DNA of 64,000 nt from Bacillota bacterium (GCA_023412215.1 JAEYNX010000025.1:1-64000), one strand, 5' to 3'; positions 1 through 8,234 are shown, counted from the first letter of the stretch. A program made the numbers and translations. The notes: generated by a model from the letters alone, not told the origin.

Positions 1-32
1 GTCCTCTGCTCTACCAACTGAGCTACAGAAGC
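1..32 (-). tRNA. tRNA, 5' part only (cut by window edge)
   Basis: The minus strand reads a 7-nt acceptor strand, TA at positions 8-9, a GCTC/GAGC D stem and the start of an anticodon stem (GAGGA), then leaves the window before the anticodon. The isoacceptor therefore cannot be read. It lies 6 bases upstream of tRNA-Asp in transcription order Val-Asp-this tRNA. Confidence 0.85.
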
Positions 33-38
33 ACTTGG

Positions 39-115
39 TGGCGACCTGAAGGGGGCTCGAACCCCTGACCTCTAGCGTGACAGGCTAGCGTTCTAACCAA
101 CTGAACTACCAGGCC
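39..115 (-). tRNA. tRNA-Asp (anticodon GTC)
   Basis: A full 77-nt cloverleaf is present on the minus strand: acceptor GGCCTGG, D arm, anticodon loop CTGTCAC giving GTC, a T arm with GGTTCGAGCC, and an encoded CCA end. It is the middle member of a tRNA cluster. Confidence 0.97.
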
Positions 116-119
116 ATTT

Positions 120-195
120 TGGTGGGAGCAATAGGGATCGAACCTATGACCCTCTGCTTGTAAGGCAGATGCTCTCCCAGCTGAGCTATGCTCCC
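120..195 (-). tRNA. tRNA-Val (anticodon TAC)
   Basis: A 76-nt cloverleaf on the minus strand has acceptor GGGAGCA, anticodon loop CTTACAA giving TAC, a T loop with GGTTCGATCC, and an encoded CCA. It is separated from tRNA-Asp by 4 bases, so the cluster is probably one transcript. Confidence 0.97.
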
Positions 196-307
196 ACACC
201 GCTGCCGTGAGTGGCAACGAAAATTATTTTACTATATTTAGCCTGTGTTGTCAACAGTGAAATGTATGAAAATACAGATTTCACGGTCGAACCGAAAGTC
301 GGTTTGT

Positions 308-1531
308 TTATTCAAGTGCCGCTTGTTTTTCAGGCGTATGATCCTTAATAAAGAATGTAAAACTGAAGATCAAGATGCCGACCAGCGTTATGCCAAACGC
401 GACCGGAAAGATGGAGGTAAGGCCGAGGCTTTGCGATAAAACGCTGCCCATCAGGTTGCCTACCACGCAGCTGATGCCGAAGTTGACCGCCATACCCACA
501 GAGAGCGCCGTGGAACGGAGCGAAAGCGGTGAGATGTCGGCGGTATGCGCCACGGTTGAAGGCAGATATAACCCGTAAGAGAACGACTGCGTGGCCTGGC
601 ACGCGATAAGCGCCCGCGTGTTGCCGGAGGCAAGCCAGAATAGTAAAAAGCGGATGGCGAAGAAAACCAGTGAAAACAGTAAAATGCGGCTGTTTTTAAA
701 GCGCTGCGCAAACCGAGAGTAGAAGACCATCACACAGCCCTCGGAAAAGGCCGTAACGAACAGCGCAAGCCCAATATCGGTATTGGTACCGCCGGAGGCC
801 AGCAGGATAACCGGATAATAGGTACCTACAACGCTGATGGCACAGGAGGTTAAAAAAAGGGTAAACATCAAAACTACATATTTTTTGTTTTTTAATAAAA
901 CCATCATGGAACCCGAAAAGCCAATTGAAGACTCATTGCGTGAGCTTTTTACACCCTTGGTATTGGTACAGGGTACATTCTTTACGAGGAATACGATGAT
1001 TAAAACATCGATCGCGTAAAACACCGCATGCAGAATAAAGATGATATCGGGGCCGAAACGCTGCATCATGTTGCCTACCAACAGTGCCGTAAAGGCAAAC
1101 CCCATAGAGCCCATGCCCCGGCTCAGGCCATAGTTTATCGGCTCGCCTAAAGCAATGAGCTTGGACGACCAGCTGCTGATAACACCGGTTACCGAGCTTT
1201 CGCACACGGTGAGCAGCAGCACGGTAAGCATCGCAAATACAAAGCCTTTTCTTGAAAGCGGAATTAAAAACGCCGCCCCGATACCTAAAAAGATCGATAC
1301 TGAAATCAGTATCTTGGGGGGAATGTAGGTGTCTGCGATATAGCCGAACAGCGGCTGTGAAGCAATCAGCACCACGGCGACGATGGCCATTACGATGCCA
1401 ATCGTCGGGTCGGCATAGCCGATCTGCTTGAGGTAGCTTGAGAGAAAACCGATAACGCAGCAGTTGCCTGCCCAAAAGAAGAACTCTAATCCCCCAAAGG
1501 CATGGGTTTGATTTCTAATGCCAGATTTCAT
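308..1531 (-). CDS. MFS transporter
   Basis: A 407-residue protein made almost entirely of hydrophobic segments consistent with 12 membrane helices, with a charged central loop near residues 190-205. It has the look of the MFS_1-like/LacY-type branch of the major facilitator superfamily, with a FGYIAD-type loop after helix 2. Such proteins are secondary carriers driven by ion gradients in the cytoplasmic membrane; the substrate cannot be read from the sequence. The start has a GGAGGATCT Shine-Dalgarno. The phospholipase C-like gene ends 11 bases upstream on the same strand, so the two are probably co-transcribed. Confidence 0.8.
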   Translation of the reverse strand: MKSGIRNQTHAFGGLEFFFWAGNCCVIGFLSSYLKQIGYADPTIGIVMAIVAVVLIASQPLFGYIADTYIPPKILISVSIFLGIGAAFLIPLSRKGFVFAMLTVLLLTVCESSVTGVISSWSSKLIALGEPINYGLSRGMGSMGFAFTALLVGNMMQRFGPDIIFILHAVFYAIDVLIIVFLVKNVPCTNTKGVKSSRNESSIGFSGSMMVLLKNKKYVVLMFTLFLTSCAISVVGTYYPVILLASGGTNTDIGLALFVTAFSEGCVMVFYSRFAQRFKNSRILLFSLVFFAIRFLLFWLASGNTRALIACQATQSFSYGLYLPSTVAHTADISPLSLRSTALSVGMAVNFGISCVVGNLMGSVLSQSLGLTSIFPVAFGITLVGILIFSFTFFIKDHTPEKQAALE

Positions 1532-1542
1532 AGATCCTCCGC

Positions 1543-2481
1543 TTATTGCTGAATCGTTTTAGGGCTGCCGTTATCAAAGCTGTCGCCGTAGGTTACCTGC
1601 TTGGGGGTTTCGTTTAGAATAAGTGAAGCTACCTTTTTAATAAGCTGGCCCGCTTCGGGCTTTGAGCCCTCAAAAAGCTCATCAAAGCTTTGGGTAAAGG
1701 CTATCTCGGGCCGCTGCAGGTTGCACCACGGGCGGTGCTCGTAGTTCATAACGGAGGGATCATAATGCTTCACCCGTAGCATACTGTGTGCCTTTCCCCG
1801 CTTGCCGCTCAAAAGGTCGATGGCCTTTGCGATTATTCCAAGGCCAAACCGATCGATGATAATCCTGTAATACCGCTTACTGCCCTTAAATGCCGACAGC
1901 AGCTCCTGCGCCGTCACGCGGATGTCATAGAGGTTTAGAAGCAGATATTCATACAGCCTAGCCACGGGCAGATATATCTGCTCATCATTTAAAAGCTGCT
2001 CGGATATTTTAAACCGTTGCGGCGTCAGGCCAAATTTACAGCGGGCCATTGCCGAATCGATATCGCTTTCAATCTTGTTGTGGATGCTGTGCTGCCGCGG
2101 GTTTTCCTCCGCGCGCCGCTCCTGCATACAATACACATAAGGGTGACAGTTTTTATCAATGATATAATGGCAGATAAACCCGCAGATATAAGAGAAAACA
2201 ACCCTAAAATCAGGGGTATCCTTTATGCTGACGGCGTATTGCTGCAGCAGGATAAACAGCTCGTCAGTTTTGCTGTGGTGCATCAGCGAACCGTGCTCCG
2301 GCAGCACTTTATCTCCCGCAAGCACGGCGAAGAATAAGATATCCGGCCCCTGGAGCGCCCATTCATACGCAGCACGGCTGATACTATAGCCGCAGACGGA
2401 ATAGCCGCCATTCTGCTCGTCGGCAAACTGACTCCTCAGCACCTCATTGCCAAAGATGCTGTGCGTGATGTGTGCAGGCAT
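1543..2481 (-). CDS. zinc-dependent phospholipase C-like protein
   Basis: A 312-residue protein matching the bacterial Zn-dependent phospholipase C fold (PF00882-like). Likely metal ligands are spaced along the chain: His4 and His7, Asp47, His63/His68/His69, His105-x3-Asp109-x3-His113, and His134-x3-Glu138. No signal peptide is visible, unlike secreted clostridial alpha-toxins, so a cytoplasmic or housekeeping hydrolase is more likely than a toxin. The substrate is unknown. It sits directly upstream of the MFS gene with an 11-base gap. The start follows GGAGCTGGATTT. Confidence 0.72.
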   Translation of the reverse strand: MPAHITHSIFGNEVLRSQFADEQNGGYSVCGYSISRAAYEWALQGPDILFFAVLAGDKVLPEHGSLMHHSKTDELFILLQQYAVSIKDTPDFRVVFSYICGFICHYIIDKNCHPYVYCMQERRAEENPRQHSIHNKIESDIDSAMARCKFGLTPQRFKISEQLLNDEQIYLPVARLYEYLLLNLYDIRVTAQELLSAFKGSKRYYRIIIDRFGLGIIAKAIDLLSGKRGKAHSMLRVKHYDPSVMNYEHRPWCNLQRPEIAFTQSFDELFEGSKPEAGQLIKKVASLILNETPKQVTYGDSFDNGSPKTIQQ

Positions 2482-2598
2482 AAATCCAGCTCCAATCTTG
2501 GCGTTTTACCTAGTCTAGTGGATTATTGAATAGTTGTTCTTTCCAGAAATCAACCGCAAGCAGGGGCGGCGCCTCTGCGATGCGGTTGATGGGTGACA

Positions 2599-3153
2599 CT
2601 ACCGTGTGGATATTCTGCTGCGCCCGATAACCTTTTCAAGCGCCTTTGATACAAAATAGATCATGCCGGTTTCAATGGGGTACATAATAAAGTTCTTGAG
2701 CACCCTTGCTGGGAGTAAGGCAAGAATGGCTTTGTCGTACAGCACTGCAATCCAAAGCGAGTTTAAGAACAGCTGCACCACAATCACGACGGTGAGATGC
2801 GCAAGCGCCGCCCGCCACAGGGTGACCTTGTTCTTGTAGAAGAACAGCCCGTAGATAAAGCCGTTAAGAAAGGCGCTTACGGTAAACCCGAGAAAATACG
2901 GCCCCGTAGGCTTAATAAAAAACTTGAGCAGGTCGCCTGCAATACCTGCAAGGCCGCCGACAATGGGGCCGTAGAGCATGCCGGTGATAGAGAGCGGAAT
3001 AAACGCAAAGGTGAACTTCAGGTATTCATTTGGCTGGATGGTAAGAAAGCCAAGAACGACATTGAGTGCTGTGAGCATGGACGAAATGGCGAGCGACAGC
3101 ACACTTTTAAGCTCTTTTACAGAGCTTACGATGTTACCAAAGAATTTGTTCAA
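2599..3153 (-). CDS. folT: ECF transporter S component, folate-specific (FolT)
   Basis: A 184-residue integral membrane protein with about six hydrophobic helices and the S-component pattern of the energy-coupling factor transporters (early AISSMLTALNVVL helix, GPIVGGLAGIAGD loop). FolT binds folate and works with the EcfA/A'/T module, which is not in this window. The longest open frame begins at an ATG at 3174, but a strong AGGAGG (3161-3166) lies inside that extension and sits 7 bases before a TTG at 3153, so TTG is taken as the start. A THF riboswitch lies upstream, which supports the folate assignment independently of the protein. Confidence 0.88.
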   Translation of the reverse strand: MNKFFGNIVSSVKELKSVLSLAISSMLTALNVVLGFLTIQPNEYLKFTFAFIPLSITGMLYGPIVGGLAGIAGDLLKFFIKPTGPYFLGFTVSAFLNGFIYGLFFYKNKVTLWRAALAHLTVVIVVQLFLNSLWIAVLYDKAILALLPARVLKNFIMYPIETGMIYFVSKALEKVIGRSRISTR

Positions 3154-3287
3154 CAAAAAACCTCCTTTATACATAGCAATAATAAAAGATTGCTACATAT
3201 AGGAGGGCACCCTCTTATACCTTTTCCCTGTTCATAAACTTGCAGAAAATCACCCGCAGCCATTACAGGAATCAGTATGACTATAAT

Positions 3288-3418
3288 GTAGCAGCGGGAT
3301 GCGAAACCTGTACCGCAGATAAAACGTTTCGTCCATCCGGCAACTCCCCGTCCGGCTGGCACTACATACTCATTTCCAAGGAGAAAGAGTATCACGCACA
3401 GGTTCCTACTCTGCTAAA
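3288..3418 (-). promoter_or_regulatory. THF (tetrahydrofolate) riboswitch, class I, with an inserted hairpin
   Basis: Read on the minus strand, the leader matches the class I THF aptamer. It has AGAGTAG near 3407-3415, a GCGT, an AGTG followed by a stem-loop whose loop holds GGGGAGTTG, the conserved ACGAA, then GCGGT and GCATCCCGCT. AGCAG (from 3415) pairs with CTGCT (from 3294) as P1, and AACCTGT pairs with ACAGGTT as P2. A roughly 28-nt hairpin (GATACTC/GAGTAT) is inserted between the GCGT and AGTG segments. Downstream, CCTCCT (3201-3206) can pair with the folT Shine-Dalgarno AGGAGG (3161-3166), while GAGGG next to it can capture CCCTC. This suggests translational control. Confidence 0.85.
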
Positions 3419-3431
3419 TCTTTCTGCTGTA

Positions 3432-3460
3432 AATATAACATAATTGTGAAGGATATTCAA
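3432..3460 (-). promoter_or_regulatory. promoter of the folT leader
   Basis: TTGAAT, 17-base spacer, TATATT on the minus strand. The expected start near 3425 is just ahead of the riboswitch. Confidence 0.65.
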
Positions 3461-3501
3461 CTGGTCATTTAACACTTTGTGGCGATAATACTAATTCTTC
3501 T

Positions 3502-3665
3502 TTACAAAAGCGATAAAATCGCTTTTGTAATCCCCGCCTTTGGCGGGGAGCAACAACGCAAAGCGTTGTTGCAGAATGAGTATTGAACGGCAATTCGGCG
3601 GCTTTAGCCGCCCACGCCGTTTTATAACGGCGTGTTTGAAAAGGGGTTTTCATCCCCTTTTCAAA
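3502..3665. repeat. array of six consecutive perfect palindromes
   Basis: Six stem-loops follow each other with almost no spacers: 3502-3530 (13-bp stem, loop AAA), 3531-3549 (8 bp, TTT), 3550-3572 (10 bp, AAA), 3597-3612 (6-7 bp), 3613-3634 (9 bp, TTAT) and 3635-3665 (12 bp, 7-nt loop). Only 24 bases (3573-3596) between the third and fourth are unpaired. A 62-codon open frame runs through it on the minus strand, but its codons are dictated by the palindromes and I do not call it a gene. The layout resembles an interspersed palindromic intergenic repeat. It lies between folT's promoter and the tyrS terminator. Confidence 0.85.
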
Positions 3666-3681
3666 TGGGATTTAGTATAAA

Positions 3682-3712
3682 ATGAGGGGAATTTCTGTGA
3701 AATTCCCCTCAT
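3682..3712 (-). terminator. rho-independent terminator of tyrS
   Basis: A 13-bp perfect stem (ATGAGGGGAATTT with its complement) with a 5-nt loop is followed on the minus strand by TTTTATAC. It begins 7 bases after the tyrS stop. Confidence 0.88.
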
Positions 3713-3718
3713 ACAAAA

Positions 3719-4942
3719 CTATAAAATTACCTTGTGAAATACCTTCTTGCCCTTCTTAATTAAGATGGCGTTGTCAGTGAAATCCACCGCGGTTACGGTG
3801 GCACTGATCTCCTCCACCTTATTGCCGTTTATGGTGATGCCGCCCTGCTGAATCAGCCGTCGGCCCTCGCCTTTGGAGGGCGCTAAGCCGGTGAGTACCA
3901 GCAGCTCGAGTACCTCGACCTTGCCGTCAACAAAGCTTTCGGCCGAAAGCTGGGTGGTGGGCATGTTCTCATCATTGCCGCCGGAAGCAAACAGTGCGCG
4001 TGCCGAATCGAGCGCCTTCTGGGCCTCTTCCTCGCCGTGCACCAGCTTGGTAAGCTCAAAGGCCAAGCGTTCCTTTGCCTTGTTTAAGTCGCTGCCCTCC
4101 CACTTTTCCATCGCGCGGATCTCATCCATCGGCACAAAGGTGATGAGCTTTAAGCAGTTGATAACGTCGTTATCCGCAACATTGCGCCAGTACTGGAAGA
4201 ACTCGTAGGGCGGCGTTTTCTCCGGGTCAAGCCACAGGGCACCCTTTTCGGTTTTGCCCATCTTCTTGCCCTCTTTGGTGGTAAGCAGCGTAAAGGTCAT
4301 GCCGTAAACGTCCTTGCCGTCGCACTTTCTTACAAGGTCTACCCCGCCGAGGATGTTGGCCCACTGGTCGTCGCCGCCAAGCTCCATCTTGCAGCCGTAA
4401 TCACGGCTTAGGCGCAGAAAGTCGTAGCTTTGCATGAGCATATAGTTAAACTCGATAAAGGTAAGCCCTCTTTCCAGCCTTGTTTTAAAGCAGTCGTAAG
4501 AAAGCATCTTGTTTACCGAGAAATGTACGCCGATCTCACGTAAAAATTCAATGTAATTAAGCTTCATCAGCCAGTCGCCGTTGCGCACCAGTATGGCCTT
4601 GTCCTCGCCGAAATCGATGAATCGGGACATCTGGCGCCGAAAGCACTCGGCGTTGTGGTTGATCTCCTCCACCGTAAGCATCTTGCGCATATCCGTTTTG
4701 CCCGTGGGGTCGCCCACCATGGTGGTTCCGGTGCCGAGCAGTACGATGGGGCGGTGCCCCGCCTTCTGCATGTGAGACATCACCATTAGCTGCAGAAAGT
4801 GTCCTACGTGCAGGCTGTCGGCGGTCGCGTCAAAGCCGATGTAAAAGGGTACCTTTTCGTTTTCTAAAAGCTCTTTGATCTTTTCTTCATTGGTCATCTG
4901 CGCGATAAGGCCGCGCTCCTGCAAAACCTCAAATACGCTCAT
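3719..4942 (-). CDS. tyrS: tyrosyl-tRNA synthetase (TyrS)
   Basis: A 407-residue class I aminoacyl-tRNA synthetase that charges tRNA-Tyr in the cytoplasm. The HIGH-type motif is HVGH after GFDATADSL (about residues 38-50), the KMSKS-type motif is KMGKT near residue 228, and the C-terminus has an S4-like RNA-binding domain (GRRLIQQGGITINGNKV). Length and order fit bacterial TyrS. The start has a CGGGAGGAAAAGAG Shine-Dalgarno. It is a monocistronic unit: T-box leader with its own promoter upstream, strong terminator downstream. Confidence 0.98.
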   Translation of the reverse strand: MSVFEVLQERGLIAQMTNEEKIKELLENEKVPFYIGFDATADSLHVGHFLQLMVMSHMQKAGHRPIVLLGTGTTMVGDPTGKTDMRKMLTVEEINHNAECFRRQMSRFIDFGEDKAILVRNGDWLMKLNYIEFLREIGVHFSVNKMLSYDCFKTRLERGLTFIEFNYMLMQSYDFLRLSRDYGCKMELGGDDQWANILGGVDLVRKCDGKDVYGMTFTLLTTKEGKKMGKTEKGALWLDPEKTPPYEFFQYWRNVADNDVINCLKLITFVPMDEIRAMEKWEGSDLNKAKERLAFELTKLVHGEEEAQKALDSARALFASGGNDENMPTTQLSAESFVDGKVEVLELLVLTGLAPSKGEGRRLIQQGGITINGNKVEEISATVTAVDFTDNAILIKKGKKVFHKVIL

Positions 4943-4969
4943 TCTCTTTTCCTCCCGTTACATAGACAT

Positions 4970-5331
4970 AAAAAGCCCTCTGCACAAGGGCTTTCCCAAG
5001 TGCAGAGGGCGTAAAATACGCTGTACCACCTCTGTTTGTCGCTGCCTCACGGCACCGCCACAGCATTCCGTAACCGGATATAAACGGTTACGCCGCTTTC
5101 GGCATGCGACCTTACCGAGTACAATGCTCATTTCAATTCATCAAACGAAAAAAGCGACTATACTCTCACGCTGTAACGTGCGTACCCGGCACAAGCCTAC
5201 AAGGTTTAGTAACCCATTCGGCAGGGCTGCTCGAGGGCGTATTCACACAAACCCGCCGCACCCTTCGTTACACCTGCCCGAAGGCTCTCTTTGCCGGCAT
5301 TGTCTGCGCTACTATTCCTGTCACCGCATTT
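4970..5331 (-). promoter_or_regulatory. T-box riboswitch (tyrosine) controlling tyrS
   Basis: The minus-strand leader is about 360 nt long with a structured stem I region. The conserved antiterminator bulge AGGTGGTACAGCG lies at 5019-5031, followed directly by a terminator (11-bp stem GCCCTCTGCAC and complement, 4975-5010) and a T run at 4970-4974. Uncharged tRNA-Tyr should bind and favour the antiterminator. A TAC triplet at 5239-5241, inside GAATACG, is a candidate specifier codon and fits the tyrS gene downstream. I did not fold stem I in full, so the exact specifier position is inferred. Confidence 0.93.
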
Positions 5332-5337
5332 GCAGTA

Positions 5338-5366
5338 ATTATAGTATACCCGTTTTCGTTTGTCAA
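5338..5366 (-). promoter_or_regulatory. consensus promoter of the tyrS T-box transcript
   Basis: TTGACA (5361-5366), 17-base spacer, TATAAT (5338-5343) on the minus strand: a perfect sigma-A match, 27 bases downstream of the hisE stop. Confidence 0.92.
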
Positions 5367-5392
5367 CACCCGCACGGTGTTTCGATTCCTGG

Positions 5393-5722
5393 CTAAGTGT
5401 TTTTATCGGTTTGATGAAACTGCTTGAGGTTTCCGATCTTTTGCCGGCGCTCTTCGAGCACCGCTTCCACCTCTGAAAGCTCTATGCCCTGCTGTACCAT
5501 AAGCACCATCAGGTGGTACACAAGGTCGCAGATTTCATTCACCGTTTCGGTGTTATCGCTATTCTTTGCGGCGATAATGGTCTCGCTGCATTCCTCGCCG
5601 CATTTTTTTAAAATCTTGTCCAGTCCCTTTTCAAACAGGTAACAGGTATAGGAACCCTCCTCCGGCTGTGCCTTGCGCGACTTTACCACCTCGAAAAGCC
5701 CTTGAAACGTATCCGCAGTCAT
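5393..5722 (-). CDS. hisE: phosphoribosyl-ATP pyrophosphatase (HisE)
   Basis: A 109-residue MazG-like all-alpha protein that hydrolyses phosphoribosyl-ATP to phosphoribosyl-AMP, the second step of histidine synthesis. The EExxE-type acidic cluster (GEECSETIIAAKN) and the later DLVYHLMVLM helix are the family signature. It is separate from HisI here, while many bacteria fuse the two. It is the last gene of the his operon. I see no clear terminator in the 27 bases before the tyrS promoter, so his transcripts may read into the tyrS leader. Confidence 0.96.
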   Translation of the reverse strand: MTADTFQGLFEVVKSRKAQPEEGSYTCYLFEKGLDKILKKCGEECSETIIAAKNSDNTETVNEICDLVYHLMVLMVQQGIELSEVEAVLEERRQKIGNLKQFHQTDKNT

Positions 5723-6061
5723 TTATTTGTCCTCCCGTATTGGTGATAACGGTATTGAGTTAAAAAAACAGCTTTTGCTGCCGGTATGGCAGGCAGGGCC
5801 AATCTGTTCCACCACGACAAGCAGGGTGTCGTGGTCGCAGTCGGCGGCGATGCTGCATACCCGCTGCAGGTGCCCCGAGGTTGCGCCCTTGTTCCAAAGC
5901 TCCTGCCGCGAGCGGGAATAAAACCATGTATAACCTGTTTCAAGTGTTTTTACGAGGCTCTCTTGGTTCATATAGGCGAGCATCAATACCATGCCGGTGT
6001 CCTTCTCCTGCACGATGGCGGGGATCAGCGCGCTTTTTTCAAAGTAGATGTCCAGGTTCAT
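5723..6061 (-). CDS. hisI: phosphoribosyl-AMP cyclohydrolase (HisI)
   Basis: A 112-residue enzyme that opens the purine ring of phosphoribosyl-AMP, the third step of histidine synthesis. The metal-binding motif CDHDTLLVVVEQIGPACHTG near residues 70-90 supplies the Cys and Asp/His ligands for Zn and Mg, and TWFYSRSRQELWNKG is the other family block. It overlaps hisF by 4 bases and abuts hisE directly, so the three are translationally coupled. Confidence 0.97.
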   Translation of the reverse strand: MNLDIYFEKSALIPAIVQEKDTGMVLMLAYMNQESLVKTLETGYTWFYSRSRQELWNKGATSGHLQRVCSIAADCDHDTLLVVVEQIGPACHTGSKSCFFNSIPLSPIREDK

Positions 6062-6825
6062 ACGGCAACACCTCTGGTCGGGATATTGTGCTTAGCAAGA
6101 TGCTGCTTTACCTGCCCCACCGTCAGCTCGCCGTAATGAAAGAGCGAGGCTGCGAGTGCAGCGGAGGCCTGTGTCTGCTGAAACACCTCGGAGAAATGTT
6201 CAAGGCTGCCACAGCCGCCTGAGGCGATAACGGGGATATCCAGCATGTCTGAGATAATGCCGGTCAGTTCAATATCAAAGCCGTTCTTGGTTCCGTCGGT
6301 ATCCATGGACGTCAACAGAATCTCGCCCGCGCCAAGCTGATATACCCGCCGCGCCCATTCGACGGCGTCGATGCCGGTATCGATTCTGCCGCCGTTAATC
6401 ACTACGTGAAAGCCGCCTTCGCTACTCCGCCTGGCATCAATCGCCACCACCACACACTGGCTGCCGAACTTATCCGCTGCCTCACGGATTAAATCGGGGT
6501 TATGCACCGCCGCCGAGTTTACCGAAACCTTATCGGCACCCGCGCGCAGGATATCGCGAAAGTCATCGATGGTGCGAATACCCCCGCCCACTGTGAGCGG
6601 TACAAACACGTTTTGGGCCGTTCTGCGCACAACGTCGATCATGGTGCCTCGGCCCTCGTGGGTGGCGGTAATATCCAAGAACGTAATCTCGTCGGCGCCC
6701 TGACGGTTGTACTCGATGGCGCACTGCACGGGGTCGCCGACCTCTTTAATGTCTATAAAGTTAATACCCTTTACAACCTTGCCGTCCTTAACATCCAAGC
6801 AAGGGATGATTCGTTTTGCAAGCAT
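6058..6825 (-). CDS. hisF: imidazole glycerol phosphate synthase, cyclase subunit (HisF)
   Basis: A 255-residue (beta/alpha)8 barrel that with HisH converts PRFAR plus ammonia to imidazole glycerol phosphate and AICAR. The N-terminal LAKRIIPCLDVKDG holds the catalytic Asp11-type residue, and FLDITATHEGR and VIASGGCGSLEHF are phosphate-binding loops. The open frame extends four codons upstream to a TTG, but family members begin MLAKRIIPCLD, so the ATG at 6825 is used. It overlaps hisI by 4 bases. Confidence 0.96.
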   Translation of the reverse strand: MLAKRIIPCLDVKDGKVVKGINFIDIKEVGDPVQCAIEYNRQGADEITFLDITATHEGRGTMIDVVRRTAQNVFVPLTVGGGIRTIDDFRDILRAGADKVSVNSAAVHNPDLIREAADKFGSQCVVVAIDARRSSEGGFHVVINGGRIDTGIDAVEWARRVYQLGAGEILLTSMDTDGTKNGFDIELTGIISDMLDIPVIASGGCGSLEHFSEVFQQTQASAALAASLFHYGELTVGQVKQHLAKHNIPTRGVAV

Positions 6826-6861
6826 ACGTTCTACCAACCCTCTTAAAAATCTGAGACGAAA

Positions 6862-7578
6862 TCAGCCGTTACATGCCTTTATGGCTTCCTGCAGGTTCAG
6901 GGTGCCCTGATACAGGCTTTTGCCACAGATAGCGCCATACAGCCCCATGCGGTGCAGCGCCTGAATGTCGTTAATATCCTTAATGCCGCCGCTTGCGATA
7001 ATATCGCAGGAAACAGCACTGGATAAGGCCCCAAGCTGCTCTAAGTTCGGCCCCATCAGGGTGCCATCCTTAGAAATATCGGTGAAGATGATGCATCGCA
7101 CGCCGATGGCCTCCATGCGCTTGGCAAGCTCTAGGTAATGCACATTGCTGGCATCCAGCCACCCTTCGGCGGCAACCATCCCGTTCATGGCGTCGATGCC
7201 CACCGCGATCCTATCGCCAAACCGGGCAACCGCTTCTTTGACAAAAGCGGGGTTTTTTACCGACGCCGAGCCAAGGATAAGACGGCTGATACCGCCGTTA
7301 AGATAATACTCCACCGTCTGCATGCTGCGAATACCGCCGCCAAGCTGCACCCGCAGCCCGCTTTGGGCGGCGACCTTTATAAAAATCTCGCTGTTTTGCG
7401 GGGTGGCGTTCTTGGCCCCGTCAAGGTCCACCATATGTACCCACCCGGCACCTGCCGCTTTAAATACGTCGGCGGTTTCATAAGGCGAGGCGGCAACCTG
7501 CTGTGCGGTGGCAAAATCCCCTTTGGTAAGACGAACACAGGTTTTATTTTGAATATCAATGGCCGGGAAGATGATCAT
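6862..7578 (-). CDS. hisA: phosphoribosylformimino-AICAR-phosphate isomerase (HisA)
   Basis: A 238-residue (beta/alpha)8 barrel that isomerises ProFAR to PRFAR in histidine synthesis. It starts MIIFPAIDIQNKTCVRL, with the catalytic Asp in AIDI and the second in FTDISKDGTLMGPN (about residues 127-140). The two half-barrel phosphate loops are LGGGIRS and ASGGIKD. The Shine-Dalgarno is AGGAGCGGC. hisH lies 14 bases upstream and hisF 24 bases or more downstream. Confidence 0.97.
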   Translation of the reverse strand: MIIFPAIDIQNKTCVRLTKGDFATAQQVAASPYETADVFKAAGAGWVHMVDLDGAKNATPQNSEIFIKVAAQSGLRVQLGGGIRSMQTVEYYLNGGISRLILGSASVKNPAFVKEAVARFGDRIAVGIDAMNGMVAAEGWLDASNVHYLELAKRMEAIGVRCIIFTDISKDGTLMGPNLEQLGALSSAVSCDIIASGGIKDINDIQALHRMGLYGAICGKSLYQGTLNLQEAIKACNG

Positions 7579-7592
7579 ACAGCCGCTCCTTA

Positions 7593-8189
7593 TTAAAGCT
7601 CACAGAAGCTCTTAAGCATGGTAAGACCGACATTGCCGCTCTTTTCGGGGTGAAACTGCGCCCCATACACCATACCGCGATTTACAAGCGCCGGTACCCG
7701 CTGGCCGTAGACCGTATAAGCCGCAATATTTTCGTCCGGTGTGTCGGCGCAAAAGGAGTGTACAAAGTATACATAGCTCTGGTTCGGTACCCCCGCCATC
7801 ATCGGGCAAGGGTTTAAGGGGGTTAAATCGTTCCAGCCGATATGCGGTATCTTCAGCCCGCCGCTCTCGATCTTATTCACGGTACCCTCTATAAGGCCCA
7901 AACCGTCGCACTCGTGAAACTCAAAGGCCTTGTCAAACAGCATCTGCATCCCCAAGCAGATGCCGAGCAAGGGCTTTTTTTGTGCCTGCTCTTTAATGGT
8001 TGCGACCAGCCCGCTTTGGTGCAGCATCTTCATTGCGTCGGGGAACGCGCCCACACCCGGCAGAATGAGCTTATCGGCTTGCTTAAGCGCCGCTGCATCC
8101 TTGGTAATCTCGCTTTCAACACCCAGAAAATCCAGCGCGTTCTTTACCGAAAACAGGTTGCCCGCGCCGTAATCAATAATCGCTATCAT
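7593..8189 (-). CDS. hisH: imidazole glycerol phosphate synthase, glutaminase subunit (HisH)
   Basis: A 198-residue class I glutamine amidotransferase that delivers ammonia to HisF. The nucleophile Cys lies in LLGICLGMQMLFD (about residue 79), and the His-Glu pair is in GAQFHPEKSGNVG near the C-terminus, so the triad is intact. The N-terminus IAIIDYGAGNLFSV is typical of the family. The length is normal. Confidence 0.97.
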   Translation of the reverse strand: MIAIIDYGAGNLFSVKNALDFLGVESEITKDAAALKQADKLILPGVGAFPDAMKMLHQSGLVATIKEQAQKKPLLGICLGMQMLFDKAFEFHECDGLGLIEGTVNKIESGGLKIPHIGWNDLTPLNPCPMMAGVPNQSYVYFVHSFCADTPDENIAAYTVYGQRVPALVNRGMVYGAQFHPEKSGNVGLTMLKSFCEL

Positions 8190-8234
8190 CGGTTTTGCCC
8201 CTTATACAAGTTTCGGCTGTGCTTATTCGTAAGG

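Noticed and set aside
3465..3653. 62-codon minus-strand open frame across the palindrome array
   Set aside because: Its codons are set by the inverted repeats; it has no ribosome site and no plausible protein signature.
5361..5385. small hairpin (AACACC/GGTGTT) between hisE and the tyrS promoter as his terminator
   Set aside because: The stem is only six to seven pairs, there is no T run after it, and it overlaps the -35 box of the tyrS promoter.
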